Part shown: piece after piece, positions 9,423 through 19,673 of the stretch
Layout: every line of letters starts with the position of its first letter
Position numbering within the stretch: the first letter of the stretch is position 1
Assembly (NCBI GenBank): GCA_018398765.1
Contig: JAHBMJ010000420.1
Coordinates: 1 to 42,249, forward strand
Origin: Chromera velia
Taxonomy: Eukaryota; Sar; Chromeraceae
Length of the DNA: 42,249 nt
Direction of reading: 5' to 3'
Program-made: the position numbers and the translations under genes
The notes under the pieces: model-generated
What the model saw: only the letters and a program-made list of their open reading frames with translations
The model's database searches: none
What the model was told of the DNA's origin: nothing

Positions 9423-12177
9423 TGTCAGAGATGTCGATTGAGCCTCTCGGCTTTTGTCCCCTGAAGCCGTCTCCGAGACGGGGGGCACCGAACGGAGACG
9501 GCATGGCTGTAGAAGGAGTGAAGGAAAGAGCAGTAGATGCGTTTAGAGGTTCGTTTCTCTTTTCAAAGTACGGTGAAGGAGTGCAACTTGACGACGAGAT
9601 GATCTACTCTGTCACTCCAGAACCGGTGGCAAAACAAGTTGCACAGTTGGCGTCAGTCAAAGGGCTGATGCTGGACGCATTCACAGGGGCGGGGGGTAAT
9701 TTGATTCCTCTCACGAGCACGTGCGGTCTCGTGGTTGGCATCGACATCGAGCCCTCACGAGTGGCCATGACACGGGCCAACTACTCCGTCTACCAGGGAG
9801 CGGAGGAGGAAGAAGAAGAGAAGGGGGGAAGGGGCGGACTCTCTCCTGAGTTGCTTGTGGGGGATTTTCTTCAGATGGCTCGAATGGGATTTTGGCGGTC
9901 CGTTTTACAGCTTCTTTGTGTTTCTGCATGTGCATCTGTAGATCCGCTAGTATGTGGCCGCTGCCCCTTGCTCTCTCCTATCCTCGTCCTTCCCTCCCGA
10001 CTGCCTTCGAATTCACATACATACATGGAAAAGGAGTCGTGAAAAATGAAACTTCTTCTGTTTTTTCATGACTCTGTACTCGCTCTGCCGAGCGTCTTTG
10101 TGCGAATGTCCGTCCTTTGAATAAATGAATCCTTCTTCCTCCCAGTACGTTGGTGTCTGCGTCTTCTCCGTCTTGGCTTCACGTGTCAGTCTCCGTCAAT
10201 GCCTACAACTGTCCCACCACATTCCCCTTTTGTCTTTGGAATGAAAACTCACTTTCTGCGCTCTGCTCTTTCTCTCTTTTCCAGTCGATGGAAATGCATG
10301 CGCCCTTTCTTTTGTTCCTCAGGAAGGGTGAATTTGACGGTGTGTTCCTCTCCCCGCCCTGGGGGGGGCCCTCGTACAGTCAGAAGGAGACGGTGGGACT
10401 GGAGGACTTCCAGGTGGACGGCCGGGATGTCCTCCAGTGTGCGTTTGGTCTGTCTGCCAACGTTGCATTCTATCTGCCTCGCAATCTGTCCTCACGAGAG
10501 TTCGGGTGGATGGGGGAGGAGGCAAGGAGACGAGGCAGCAGTGGGCCCTGTGCAAAGCTCCACTTCAATAGACTCGTCACGAAGGGATGCAATATGGGGG
10601 TGATGCGGCGACAGAAGAAGGCCCAGGAGGGGGAGGACATACCGATTGACGCCCTTCTGCCTGGGCCCCAGTCGTCCAAGGCACTCACCCCGTCTCCCTC
10701 ATGGCAGTGGAGGGTCCTTGCGGTCACCTGTTTGTTTGGCAACTTCAATGCATCCTCGAGACGAGGAACGGGAACCGGGCCTTCGGGTAAAGGTCCTGGC
10801 GTGCAGAAGGAGGGGAAGAAGAAAGACACTCTGAGCAGTGCCGTGAGGGGGTGTCTGGAAAATTTGGCCGGCAACCTGCTTCAGTTGCTTGCTCTTGAAG
10901 CAGAATGGGACGAAAAGCAGAAGGGGCGTGGACGTTTGATGCTGAGCTCTGCAACCTCTCTGTGGGGATCACAGGGTGGCAGTGGTGACGGGAGATCGGG
11001 AAAGAAAAAGAAGAACAAGAAGGATCAGGAGGAGACGGGTGAATGTGAACAACGCACAACGGTGGGTCAGTCTTTGTTGGGAAATCTCCAGGTGCACCAG
11101 TTGGTTTCGGGATGTCTTGAGAGGGTTTTGGAGTCAGTGCTGGAGATGAAGAGAGACGGTGGGGGGACGGGTGAAGACGTGAGTCGGCTACCCTCTCCGT
11201 CAGGTGTAAGAGCGATCGACGGTGTCTCTCTTCCGCTGAACGGGAAGGAAGAAGAGGAGGAGGAGAGCACAGGAATGGAAGAGACAGAAATTGACGAGAG
11301 CCTTTGGGGGGCCCATGGAGAGAGGAAGAGCGGATTGTCAGGAAGGAAAGAAGGGGCTTCGGTACTCGCTTTGACCACTCGAAAGAAAGAAAAGAGGGGG
11401 GCAACGGAAGAGTACATAGCATCGTCAATTAACAAAGCATCAAGAAGGACATCTCAGAAGGATGTGAGGAAGGAGACGGAAGGCACTTCTCAGAAAAAGC
11501 AGCTAAGGTGGGAAAGGACTTTGCAGGACGAAGAAAAGGCAAGGAAGAGAAAGAGAGGATTCCTGAGTGAGGACACGCATGCAGAGATGGGAGAGGTTCT
11601 TGAGAGACGGGACGAAGGAGAAAGGGGAAGGAAGAGAGGCATCGAGGCACAGAGCCTCAAGGTGGAGGGAACGAGAGAAAAAAAAAGAAGAAAAAAAGAG
11701 AATGGAGAAGCAAACCCCGAGAGTCTGCGGAGGAAAGGAAAGCTGAAAGAGCCGGACGAAGAGAAAGAGAAAAAGGAAGAGCGAATGAGGCGGAAAGAGC
11801 GCAAACGAGAAAGAGACAAAGAAGTAGGAGCTGAGGAAGATAGAAAGAGGCCGAGAAAAGAGGTCAATGAAAACCACAGCGGGACAAAGCCTGAAGAGGA
11901 CGATTTGCGGCCGAAAAAAGGAAAGAAACTGCCGAGAGAAACAGTAACGGGCACAGATATGAAGAGTCTGAGAAAGACGAACTCCCAGACTGACCAGCGG
12001 CAACAGATGCCACTCAAGCCTGCTGCACGGTCATTCTTGAGAGATCTGTTTGCGGTTGAAATGAATCCCCAGGTGGTCTCTGAGTCCTCAAAGAAACGGG
12101 CTGTTGACCAGAAGAAGAGGGGCAAACACGAGAAAACACCATTTGTAAGGAAAGAGAAGGCGGCAGAGAATCCCTAA
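9419..12177 (+). CDS. TGS1: Trimethylguanosine synthase (cap hypermethylase)
   Basis: Two exons, 9419-9897 and 10323-12177, encode 777 residues. The catalytic core is TGS1-like: GVQLDDEMIYSVTPE near 54-68, SAM-binding DAFTGAGGN at 86-94, GIDIEPSRVAMTRANY (motif II), VGDFLQ, and after the splice the signature FLSPPWGGPSYS (SPPWGGP at about 170-176), then FYLPRN. The family transfers two methyls from SAM to the N2 of m7G caps on snRNA and snoRNA; the Trp in SPPWGG stacks on the cap. Unusual here: the core is at the N terminus, an acidic EEEEEEKGGRGG insertion follows motif II, and roughly the last 370 residues are a highly charged Lys/Arg/Glu tail without domain character, probably nuclear and disordered. 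The donor GTCCGT is weak but keeps the frame into the conserved motif. Two tandem ATGs open the frame. Confidence 0.88.
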
Positions 12178-12518
12178 GAATTTCAGGCACTACTCGATCC
12201 ACAAATCCTTCAGGCTCTAGTTCAGGCTGAACATCGCTCAGTTCATTATCAAATAAATTATTTCAGAGCAAGCAAGTCTAGAAGTATCTAGAAGCAAGCA
12301 AACGGGAAAAAGATCAGGAGCAATTAATAAAAAATAGCCATGAATTTTAAGGAGTTGTAATTACATATTAGCCTAATTTGTCAGACCTAATATTAGACAT
12401 ATCTAACTTAGACTAGCTAACTAGCCGTGAAGTAAAATTATCTAGAGAAGTGAAGCTCATAATTCTATACTTAGAATTATAAACTTATTTTTTGCAGTAG
12501 TTATTATCATTATCAGAA
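12178..12518. other. AT-rich, CTAG-rich intergenic island
   Basis: AT-rich DNA follows the TGS1 stop with dense CTAG words (TCTAGAAGTATCTAGAAG and similar). No gene is seen. Confidence 0.5.
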
Positions 12519-12878
12519 GTGCGTTACTGTATGTACTATATAGTACGTAACATAACTGCATACAGAGGAAGACTGCACACTGAGGCTCTGTTCAAATTCT
12601 TGATGAACGAAGAGCATAGTGCGGTGGATGAGTTTCTGGGGAGGGCGGCGTTCAGAAGAAGAGTGTTCAAGGAAAGCCTAGGAAGGTACACACCTGGAAG
12701 CTCATTAGATGAAACAGTGCTGGCACAGAGATACGGAGTGATCACAAAAAGAAAGGGAGGAACGGAAAGAAGAAAAGAAAAATACAAGACCATCCTGGAA
12801 GTAATGGAAGCAGGAAGACAGCTGAGAGAGGGAGAAGGAGAAATCACTGAGAGAAGAATGGAAAGAGGGCGTGCATAA
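12519..12878 (+). CDS. Unrecognised 119-residue ORF
   Basis: An uninterrupted ATG-started frame of 119 codons sits in otherwise AT-rich DNA. The middle is helical and charged (FLMNEEHSAVDEFLGRAAFRRRVF) and the C terminus very basic and acidic (KRKGGTERRKEKYK, REGEGEITERR). I recognise no domain. Its base composition is richer in G and A than its flanks, which suggests real or formerly coding sequence, perhaps a transposon remnant. It ends about 110 bases before the structured element at 12990, so the two could belong together. It may instead be a chance frame. Confidence 0.3.
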   Translation: MRYCMYYIVRNITAYRGRLHTEALFKFLMNEEHSAVDEFLGRAAFRRRVFKESLGRYTPGSSLDETVLAQRYGVITKRKGGTERRKEKYKTILEVMEAGRQLREGEGEITERRMERGRA

Positions 12879-12989
12879 AGCCAAAGTGTCCTTTCGTCCT
12901 GTGTCATTGGATCAATTTTTGGAGCAGTCCCTTCTGAGCAGCCCATAGACTAAAGCATGCAAAGCGCAGATAGATTGTTGTTTGTTAGC

Positions 12990-13110
12990 GGCCTGGGAAA
13001 CCAGGCGGGCCACGAGGTGTGGTCTGAGCCTCAGTGATGAGGTACACCCCCCTGCCGTTTGTGGGGGCGACCTCTATAAGACAAAACGGCGACAGTGCTC
13101 TAGGGTACCA
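12990..13110 (+). ncRNA. Candidate structured RNA with pseudoknot
   Basis: Several exact pairings sit in about 100 bases. GCCTGG (12991-12996) pairs with CCAGGC (13001-13006) over a GAAA loop. CCTCA (13029-13033) pairs with TGAGG (13038-13042) over a GTGA loop; both are GNRA tetraloops. CCCCC (13048-13052) pairs with GGGGG (13063-13067), and its loop segment GCCGTTT (13054-13060) is the exact complement of AAACGGC (13084-13090), making an H-type pseudoknot. GAGGT (13014-13018) and ACCTC (13070-13074) can close a junction around the second and third hairpins. The GC-rich block stands out from AT-rich flanks. I match it to no known RNA class; the fold was found by eye, and transcription is unproven. 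The other strand is possible, but GNRA loops favour plus. Confidence 0.4.
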
Positions 13111-13771
13111 CTAATCACTAAACTTCAGCATTTTAATTTTACGTTCGAAAATCTAGTATGAAATTCATTCACTAATTTATCATTGCATTATTCTAGCCTA
13201 GATTTTAGCAGTAAACCACTAAGGTAGTAGCTAAGGTAATACTAGAAACTATAGAATAGAAAATGTAGTAAACAATTTAACGCTAACTACAGCAGACGTT
13301 CGACTTCAGTGTCACTTCACTATACATTTGAAAACTTTACACATCACAGCTAGCGTTTGAATACCTGCATTCGTGAAAGTTGAATCATGATGACCAAACT
13401 GACTTACAGTCCTAGTTAAGGACCTTCAACAGCTGGCAGCTCTCTTAACTTGTTTATAGATGCTTCCCGCGATGCTCCTCAGGCTCTAACGGCGCTCCGT
13501 CGACCGACCCTGAACAGTTCAACTAAGGATCGGGTCTGCTTGAACTACTGGGTAGACATGCAGAAGAAGAAGGTCAGGCAATCGGAGGAGTCCTTCAACT
13601 GACGGCCTTGTTGAAACTGAGCCTTGCATCTGTTGCCCTTCACCTCTTCTACGTCTTCCCGAAAGCAAGTACTCACCATTCACTACACTTGCTGCCCACT
13701 TTCATCCATTCAGCGCGCCAAGACTCGACTCACTCACGCGCTCGCTCTTTCATCGGACTCACCCGCCCCGC
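13111..13771. other. Intergenic DNA, AT-rich then mixed
   Basis: 13111-13400 is AT-rich with recurrent CTAG and ACTA words. Around 13450-13600 a plus-strand frame of roughly 60 codons without an ATG stays open (it includes ASRDAPQALTALRRP and NYWVDMQKKK). I cannot assign it. The rest is the 3' flank of the dehydrogenase gene. Confidence 0.4.
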
Positions 13772-14581
13772 TCAGAGATTTGACATTCGAATCCCTCCGT
13801 CCACTCGGATCGTCGTGCCGTTCATGTACGAATTCTCCAGGAGGAACAGACAGGCGTGGGCAAACTCCTCGGGCTTCCCGAAACTGCAATTGTATGTACA
13901 CGCACATGCACAAAGAGAGAGGGAAGCAGAAGAATTAGAGGTATCGATAACACTGCATGTGCCTGCAGCGGATCTGCGTGCATAGAAGCGACGCTGGATG
14001 GATGTGTGGTTATGCGCACAGATTTCATGAATGGAGGTAATTCGAAGAAATGAACGAACGAATGGTGAAATTCACTTTTTCGCACACCCGAAACGGAACC
14101 CGAGGGACGAAAGGTCAAAAGAGAGGAAGGGTGTAAGAAAGGAGAGAGGAAAGGACATTCTGGCACATTCCAACAGGAGTACAGAGATCCGTACGTGCAG
14201 ACACACAAAGGACGGGAGAGAAGGGAACAAAGAAGGAGCGACACGAAGAATCAGCAAGAGTGCATATATCGGAAGTGAAGGGGAACGGAGTCTGCGTTTG
14301 CATTCGTCCCCTCGTCCTAAAAGAAAAGAGCAAGGTCAGGAGAGTCGACCGGAAGACGAGACTTGATCATTCTTTGCAAGTCGACCACGCATCTCTTCCT
14401 TCCTTCCTTCCTTCAGTGGCCACCATGCGCACTTACTTGCTTGATGTCTTCCATCTAGTGCAGATCGAGACAGAGCAATGGAAGTGGACAAGAAATAAAG
14501 GAATCTTCCGTTCTCCCGCTGTCTGTGTGTGTGACAGAGGGGTGGATGGGGGGTTGAACGTGGGGGAAGCACAAAATGCAG

Positions 14582-14612
<31 letters not shown>

Positions 14613-15842
14613 CGTTTGCACGGAATGTCCTTGAGGAGGGACTCCCTTACTTTTTGGGGAAACACGTCAGTCATGGGTGTGGCCATCACGCCTGCATATA
14701 CACACACGGAGAATCAAGGACGAGCAGCTAGCTGAGGAAAAGGGAAGGAAGTAATAGTCCGGCACCAAGTCCCGCATGCGAGGAAGGCATCATATCAGAA
14801 GAAGGATGCACTTCACTCAGTCGAATGATAAAAAGAGGGCAGCATCGCTAGAGCTCTCACTTTTCCAGCAGGCCGTCTCGCTCTTCCAAGCCTTCCCCTC
14901 TTTTACAGTGCTGATTTCATTTAGAGTTTCTTCTTTTACCGAGGCTGCAGTCAAACGATCGAAAGCCGACTCTGAGTCTTCTCCAGACCAACATCAGACC
15001 TACCCACCGGGTGCCACAACATTCACCCGGATGCCGAACCGAGCCATGTCCCTCGCCATCGGCAGGGCCATTGCCACCACAGCTCCCTTGCTTGCTGAGT
15101 ACGCAGCCTGCCCTTTCTGTCCCTCGTATGCAGCCACAGAGGCTACGTTAACGATCGCACCGTACTCGCCCTTGTCCTCCTCTACGGGGGGCTGCTTGCT
15201 CATGATCCAGGCGGCCTGTCTGGAGACGTTGAAGGACCCCGACACGTTGATCTGGAGAACTTTATCGAAGGGGGCCTGAGGAGAGGGGCCGTTCTTACCG
15301 AGGGTCGGGATGGCAGAGGCCACACCGGCACAGTTGACGACGCCGTGAATGGCTCCGAACTTCTTCACGACTTTGCTCAGAGAAGCAGCCACTGATTCTT
15401 CGGAAGTCACGTCACACTGCAAGAAAAAAAAAAAGAGAAGAAAAGAGAGACGAGGCCAATGCACACAGAATCGCTCTGGCCCAGCGAAAACCTGTCCAGA
15501 CTGATCAGCGGATCCACAACACCTGCCGAGAAAAAAAGTGACGGACATGAGAACAGAAGCAAGACACAAAGGCAGATGGAGAACAAGATTTAGAAAGTCA
15601 GAAAGGGACAACGCGAGGCCAACAGATAGGATGTGTAGTGACTGATTTGTTATAAGCATTCATCCATCAAGTGCGACACGGAGGAAATGCTGGGAAGCAG
15701 CTGCTTTCAGGCAGCAGCCGAGTCAGGTATGCAGCAAGGGGATCTTTGCGTCGGTCTACTGACTTCACAAAACACGACTTGAGCTCCGTGCTGGGCCTCC
15801 TTCTTCTCCCCGAGTTCTGCGTTCATGTCGAAAATCTGCACC

Positions 15843-15876
<34 letters not shown>

Positions 15877-16562
15877 NGGGGGGGGGGGGGGGGAGGAGAG
15901 AGAGAGAGAGAAGGGAGTTTTGAGGGAGTGCAAGGCTGGCGGCCCAGCCGCCGCTTTTTTTTGCAGTAGGCGCGCAGAACTCGGGGGTTGAACAAGAAAA
16001 TCGGTGGGAGAGTGCAGGGAGCAGGACACAGTCAGAAGAGATAGGGTGTCGGGGGGTGGAAAGAGAACGCAGAAAATGCTGCACAGGGGCGCATAGAAGA
16101 GGTGACTGGATGATACCGACAAAAAGAGAGCAGCCAAGAGGTGCATGAGTAGATTTCAGGAAAACTGGAAGGAAGGAGACAGTGGAGGACTGCACGGAGA
16201 GGCAAAAGGAAGGAGACCGTCTCAGTGGACAGACACAACTCACCCCGACTTTGGCCCCCTTTTCCACAAGAAGATCGACTGCACGCAGCAGAGATCAAAG
16301 CACAGAACCATAGTGGATATTCGTCAGAAGAGACGGACAGACATCACGAGCTAGAACGAGACGGCCGGGCGGCTCATACACCCTGCAGGGGATGATTGAT
16401 GAATGTGCGCTGACCTGTCTTCTCCCCAAGTCCACTACCTCCACCTGCAAAAATTAAGGAGTTTGCAAGTCATCAGTCGAGCGAGTGGAAAGCACAGAAA
16501 ATGCAGACAGGAAAACTACAACACTTACCGGTGACGACGATCACTCTGTCCTTGACTCTCAT
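13772..16562 (-). CDS. HSD17B10: 3-hydroxyacyl-CoA dehydrogenase type 2-like SDR
   Basis: Seven minus-strand exons join in frame: 16562-16529, 16444-16415, 16278-16244, 15835-15764, 15416-15008, 14691-14613 and 13883-13772, giving 256 residues; family members are about 255-260. Residues 9-18 carry the Rossmann motif VVTGGGSGLG. VVNCAG fills the NAG position. The catalytic triad is Ser150 (NVASVAAYEG), Tyr163 and Lys167 (AAYSASKG). The C terminus (NGTTIRVDGGIRM) matches the family's ending. Each intron is GT-AG, with donors GTAAGT, GTCAGC, GTGAGT, GTCAGT, GTGGGT and GTCAGA. The family oxidises 3-hydroxyacyl-CoAs with NAD+, usually in mitochondria, and in animals is also an RNase P subunit. No clear targeting leader is visible, so location is open. 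The gene looks intact. A decayed copy of its first two exons and promoter lies at 19387-22457. Confidence 0.9.
14582..14609. repeat. CT dinucleotide run directly after a splice donor
   Basis: On the sense (minus) strand the donor GTCAGA of dehydrogenase intron 6 runs straight into (GA)n. The repeat therefore occupies the first 30 or so intron bases. Confidence 0.85.
15845..15893. repeat. CA run, one undetermined base, then a G run
   Basis: (CA)n at 15845-15876 meets a single n at 15877 and then 16 G. This looks like a forced assembly join inside dehydrogenase intron 3. True length and content here are unknown, but flanking exon 4 (15764-15835) is unaffected. Confidence 0.85.
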
Positions 16563-17165
16563 TTTGTTAAATTGAACAACGCCGTTTCCAGAAGAAGACT
16601 CTTACAGACACTCGAAGGCAGAGTAAAACAATGAGCCATCAGATGAGCTGTACTTCGTTTCTCTCACACGAGCAACAGAAACAAGCTCCAGTCGATATAG
16701 ATGCTCCTGACCTTTGTGTTTGGCGATGACGTCAATTGGATGTCACCGCGCGGCGCGCCGGACGTGCTTTAAACCGCGCGCGCGGACGTCGCCATGCATG
16801 CAGCTGGGCTCCAAAGAGTGGGCGCCGCCGCAAAAACAACACATGCATGCATGTGCAACAGAACAAAGCAACATAGTTGTTGCGCAACATGCAAAGTGTT
16901 GTTGCAACTGTTGCTGCAACGCGTTGTTCTGTTGCAGCACAACTTCAATGCACGCATGCGCGTTCAGCCTCGTTCATGCATGCACTTAATTGGCTGTTCG
17001 AACAACACGTACGTGCCCCGGCCATGCACGTACAACACCTCATATAGTGACGTATATATCACCATGCATGCATGTAAACATCGAACAACAAACCCATGAG
17101 TGAATGTCAAGAAAAGCTCTCGCACTTGTTTGGAAGAAGAGATATTTATACAGGCAAATTCAGCG
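16563..17165. promoter_or_regulatory. Bidirectional promoter region (dehydrogenase / arrestin)
   Basis: This is the 603-base gap between divergent start codons. It has a CRE-like palindrome TGACGTCA at 16727-16734, a CG-rich block at 16747-16793, and GCATGC words at about 16795, 16845, 16973 and 17064. Between 16868 and 16950, TTGC/GCAA words are packed in both orientations, including TTGCGCAA and GTTGTTGCAAC. The 16600-16760 part is repeated, diverged, at 22298-22457. A dense regulatory region is the natural reading, though no factor is proven. Confidence 0.55.
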
Positions 17166-18806
17166 ATGAAAGGCTTTGGGGCTGTCGGCCCAAATTCCGG
17201 GCCCGTCCACATGGGCATTGAGATCAAAGAGAAGTTCTACCGCTCTCCAGGCCTGGTTGAGGGAAAGGTGCACTGTCACTGTGTTAGTGACGTGAACTTC
17301 ACCGCTATTGTGTTGAAGTTCAAAGGTGCCGAGAGGACGCATCTCCATTGGACGACAACATCGGAGAACAAAAATGATCACACGATCACGCGGCATCACC
17401 GGAGTAAAGGGATCCGTATGCTTGCCAATCGTGTGACCACTCTGTCAAAGTTTGGATGTCTTTCGGCTGGGCATTACGAGTTTCCTTTTCAGGTCCATTT
17501 GCCTGCAGGAATCGATTCCTCGTCCTCTTTTGTGACAGACGACACTTCCTTTTGGGTTGTGTACTGGATGGAAGCGGAGATTGTTGGCCTTCCCAACGTG
17601 ACGAAGACACAAGCATACTTCACAATTCTGGGAGAGCCAAAAGGAGAAAGCAAAAAACCCCAAGGGTACTTTGTCGAGCCCTTCCTGCAGGACGTCAATT
17701 TTTGTCGGTGTGGTGGCAGGGGTTTTATGGCATTGGGGGCAAAGACTGACTCAGTGCGTGTGCACCCTGGACGGAACTTTCAAGCATCCATCTGTTTCCA
17801 GAATCAGTCGACGACCAAAATCGAAACAATTGACATTCGGATCAAACAGACGGTACACGCGCATGCAGATGGGAGGACTCACACGGCAGAGCAGATTGTG
17901 GGTGAGACAACAATGCCGGATGGGAAAGAGCTTGGAGAGGCCGCGAAGAAATTGAGCCGAAAGTTCACTCAGAAAGAAAAGGATTCGGCTTCCTCTTCCA
18001 TCCTTCAACATATCCACAACAGTCTCGTCTCAAATGAGTGCCTAACATATGCTGTGCCTGTAGAACGCACAGCTCTTCCCACTTACTCCACAAGTTTGAT
18101 CAAGGTCTCCCACACAGCCGAGGTCGTCCTTCGTACACGAAAGTTCATCACCAATCCCAAAGTCGTCTTCCCTTTAATTGTAGACGACCCCAGCTCTCAA
18201 AAGGACACCCAGCCTACTTTACCCCAACACCCCCCGCTTGAAGAAGGAATGCAGGCACCAACAGACCCGCCACCCTCTCTTCCCGAAGGCAGGAATCCCG
18301 CAACCTTTCCCCTCACTGTCATTACAGTAGAAAAGTGGCCCGACGTCGCCGACGAGCCCGCAACCGTCCCCGACAGTGGACAGGCCCGCGCCGCCGCCAA
18401 GTGGTCCTTTGAGGGCCTCCTGAAGGCTCTCAAGAATTCCATTAGCGTTAATTCGACGCTCAAAAGATACGCAGACGATTCACGAGGAAGAGAAGTGATT
18501 CTGTCACTTGGAACACAGCAGTACGGCCTGGCTGTGGCTGCACTCGCCATGCAATCAGACCGGCTAGATGTTGCCGTCACTGTTGCCCGCATCTTAAAAT
18601 CAGGAGGAAAAGACTTCACATCTGAGTTCATCATCAGTGCGATTGAATTTGAAGCGTCTGAACACGAATCTCAGATGAAGACAGGGCTGGTCATTGTGCT
18701 TGCTCCCCTCGCTTCCGACCTCCCCAAAAATCAACAGGAACTGCTTCGCCATTTGAGCGCCTCCGAGCAACAGGGGGTTCAGGATGTATTGACTAAAAGA
18801 CTGTAG
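17166..18806 (+). CDS. Arrestin-domain protein
   Basis: A single uninterrupted frame of 546 residues starts at ATG 17166. The frame is open further upstream, but this is its first ATG, and an arrestin N domain follows directly (GPVHMGIEIKEKFYRSPGLVEGKV, with FPFQVHLPAGIDSSS later). The second sandwich begins near residue 165, with GAKTDSVRVHPGRNFQASICFQNQ and CLTYAVPVERTALPTYSTSLIKVSH. This two-domain layout is that of alpha-arrestins and VPS26-like proteins, adaptors that couple membrane cargo to trafficking or ubiquitin ligases. A Pro-rich linker (PPLEEGMQAPTDPPPSLP) follows, then about 120 helical residues I cannot assign. I see no PPxY motif, so recruitment of Nedd4-type ligases as in yeast and animal alpha-arrestins is not supported. 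The gene is intronless among intron-rich neighbours. It shares an upstream region with the dehydrogenase gene. Confidence 0.8.
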   Translation: MKGFGAVGPNSGPVHMGIEIKEKFYRSPGLVEGKVHCHCVSDVNFTAIVLKFKGAERTHLHWTTTSENKNDHTITRHHRSKGIRMLANRVTTLSKFGCLSAGHYEFPFQVHLPAGIDSSSSFVTDDTSFWVVYWMEAEIVGLPNVTKTQAYFTILGEPKGESKKPQGYFVEPFLQDVNFCRCGGRGFMALGAKTDSVRVHPGRNFQASICFQNQSTTKIETIDIRIKQTVHAHADGRTHTAEQIVGETTMPDGKELGEAAKKLSRKFTQKEKDSASSSILQHIHNSLVSNECLTYAVPVERTALPTYSTSLIKVSHTAEVVLRTRKFITNPKVVFPLIVDDPSSQKDTQPTLPQHPPLEEGMQAPTDPPPSLPEGRNPATFPLTVITVEKWPDVADEPATVPDSGQARAAAKWSFEGLLKALKNSISVNSTLKRYADDSRGREVILSLGTQQYGLAVAALAMQSDRLDVAVTVARILKSGGKDFTSEFIISAIEFEASEHESQMKTGLVIVLAPLASDLPKNQQELLRHLSASEQQGVQDVLTKRL

Positions 18807-19386
18807 CGGCGACGCAGTACTACCGCGCCAGTGCAAGATATTGTAAGTACAAAGGTTGTGTTGTCGTATCGATTCCACGTAAACTGACGTAAACTAGGAC
18901 TTTAAAAGTTACCGTAAAAAAGTACAGTGTTGTTGAAGGTGTTGTTTCAAAGTTCAGTGTTTAAACAAAGAAACAAATCATAAATACTATACTGAGACTA
19001 AAAGAACACATATCTCCCAAATAAACAGATATCGATGTTAATTACATAATTTTAAGACCTAAGCAACACTTTCAACAACAGTTACAACACTCTACTTTTT
19101 CACAGTTATTCGGAGTTGCTCTTAAAATTCTAGTTAGTCCTAGTATAATACCACGGTACATCATTAAACAGACAGTCCAATGATTAAAAAATATCTTTGT
19201 TTTCAGTTTCAATCGCTCAAATTGATCAACACAAAATTAAACTTGGAATATCATTTAAGATGATGATGGTGATGATGATCAGGTTAAGTTGCCTGGTTAA
19301 CTAAGCCTGGCAGCCAGAGCTGGCCATCGTGTCCCAATCAATGGCTAACGGTAGTGTATGCATGAATAGTTATATCTGAGACTAAA
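18807..19386. other. AT-rich intergenic island
   Basis: AT-rich 3' flank of the arrestin gene with short GTTGTTGAAGGTGTTGT-type repeats and a (GAT)n run near 19260-19280. No gene is seen. Confidence 0.5.
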
Positions 19387-19673
19387 TAATGTGTATGGAT
19401 TTGTCTTTTCCCCAAATCCACTACGTTGAATCACCTACAAAAATTAAAGAGTTTGCAAGTCATTATAAATGTCACACTGATGAATTAAGCGAGTAGAAAA
19501 CATAAAAAATACACACATATGCACACTGACTCTCTCATCATCGCGGTGGCAACACCGATCGCGGTGGCTGGTCAGGTGCTCGCATCCGCTTGCCTCTCGA
19601 CCCACACTCATGTCAAACACCGTTCCTATAAGAAGACTCTTACAAATACTTGAAAGCAAAACAAAACAATGAG

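Noticed and set aside
9711-11650. Large minus-strand frames opposite TGS1, rich in Ser, Phe and Leu
   Set aside because: They are shadows of the Lys/Glu/Arg-rich plus-strand coding sequence and carry no family motif.
13029-13042. Hammerhead-like TGATGAG near GAAAC in the structured element
   Set aside because: The order and flanks do not give the CUGANGA...GAAA core; both words are instead accounted for by perfect stems with GNRA loops.
16764-16990. Overlapping frames on both strands between the dehydrogenase and arrestin genes
   Set aside because: They come from inverted TTGC/GCAA and GCATGC words in the shared promoter region and resemble no protein.
17100-17165. Upstream extension of the arrestin frame starting at GTG 17100
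   Set aside because: No ATG in frame; the conserved domain starts just after ATG 17166.
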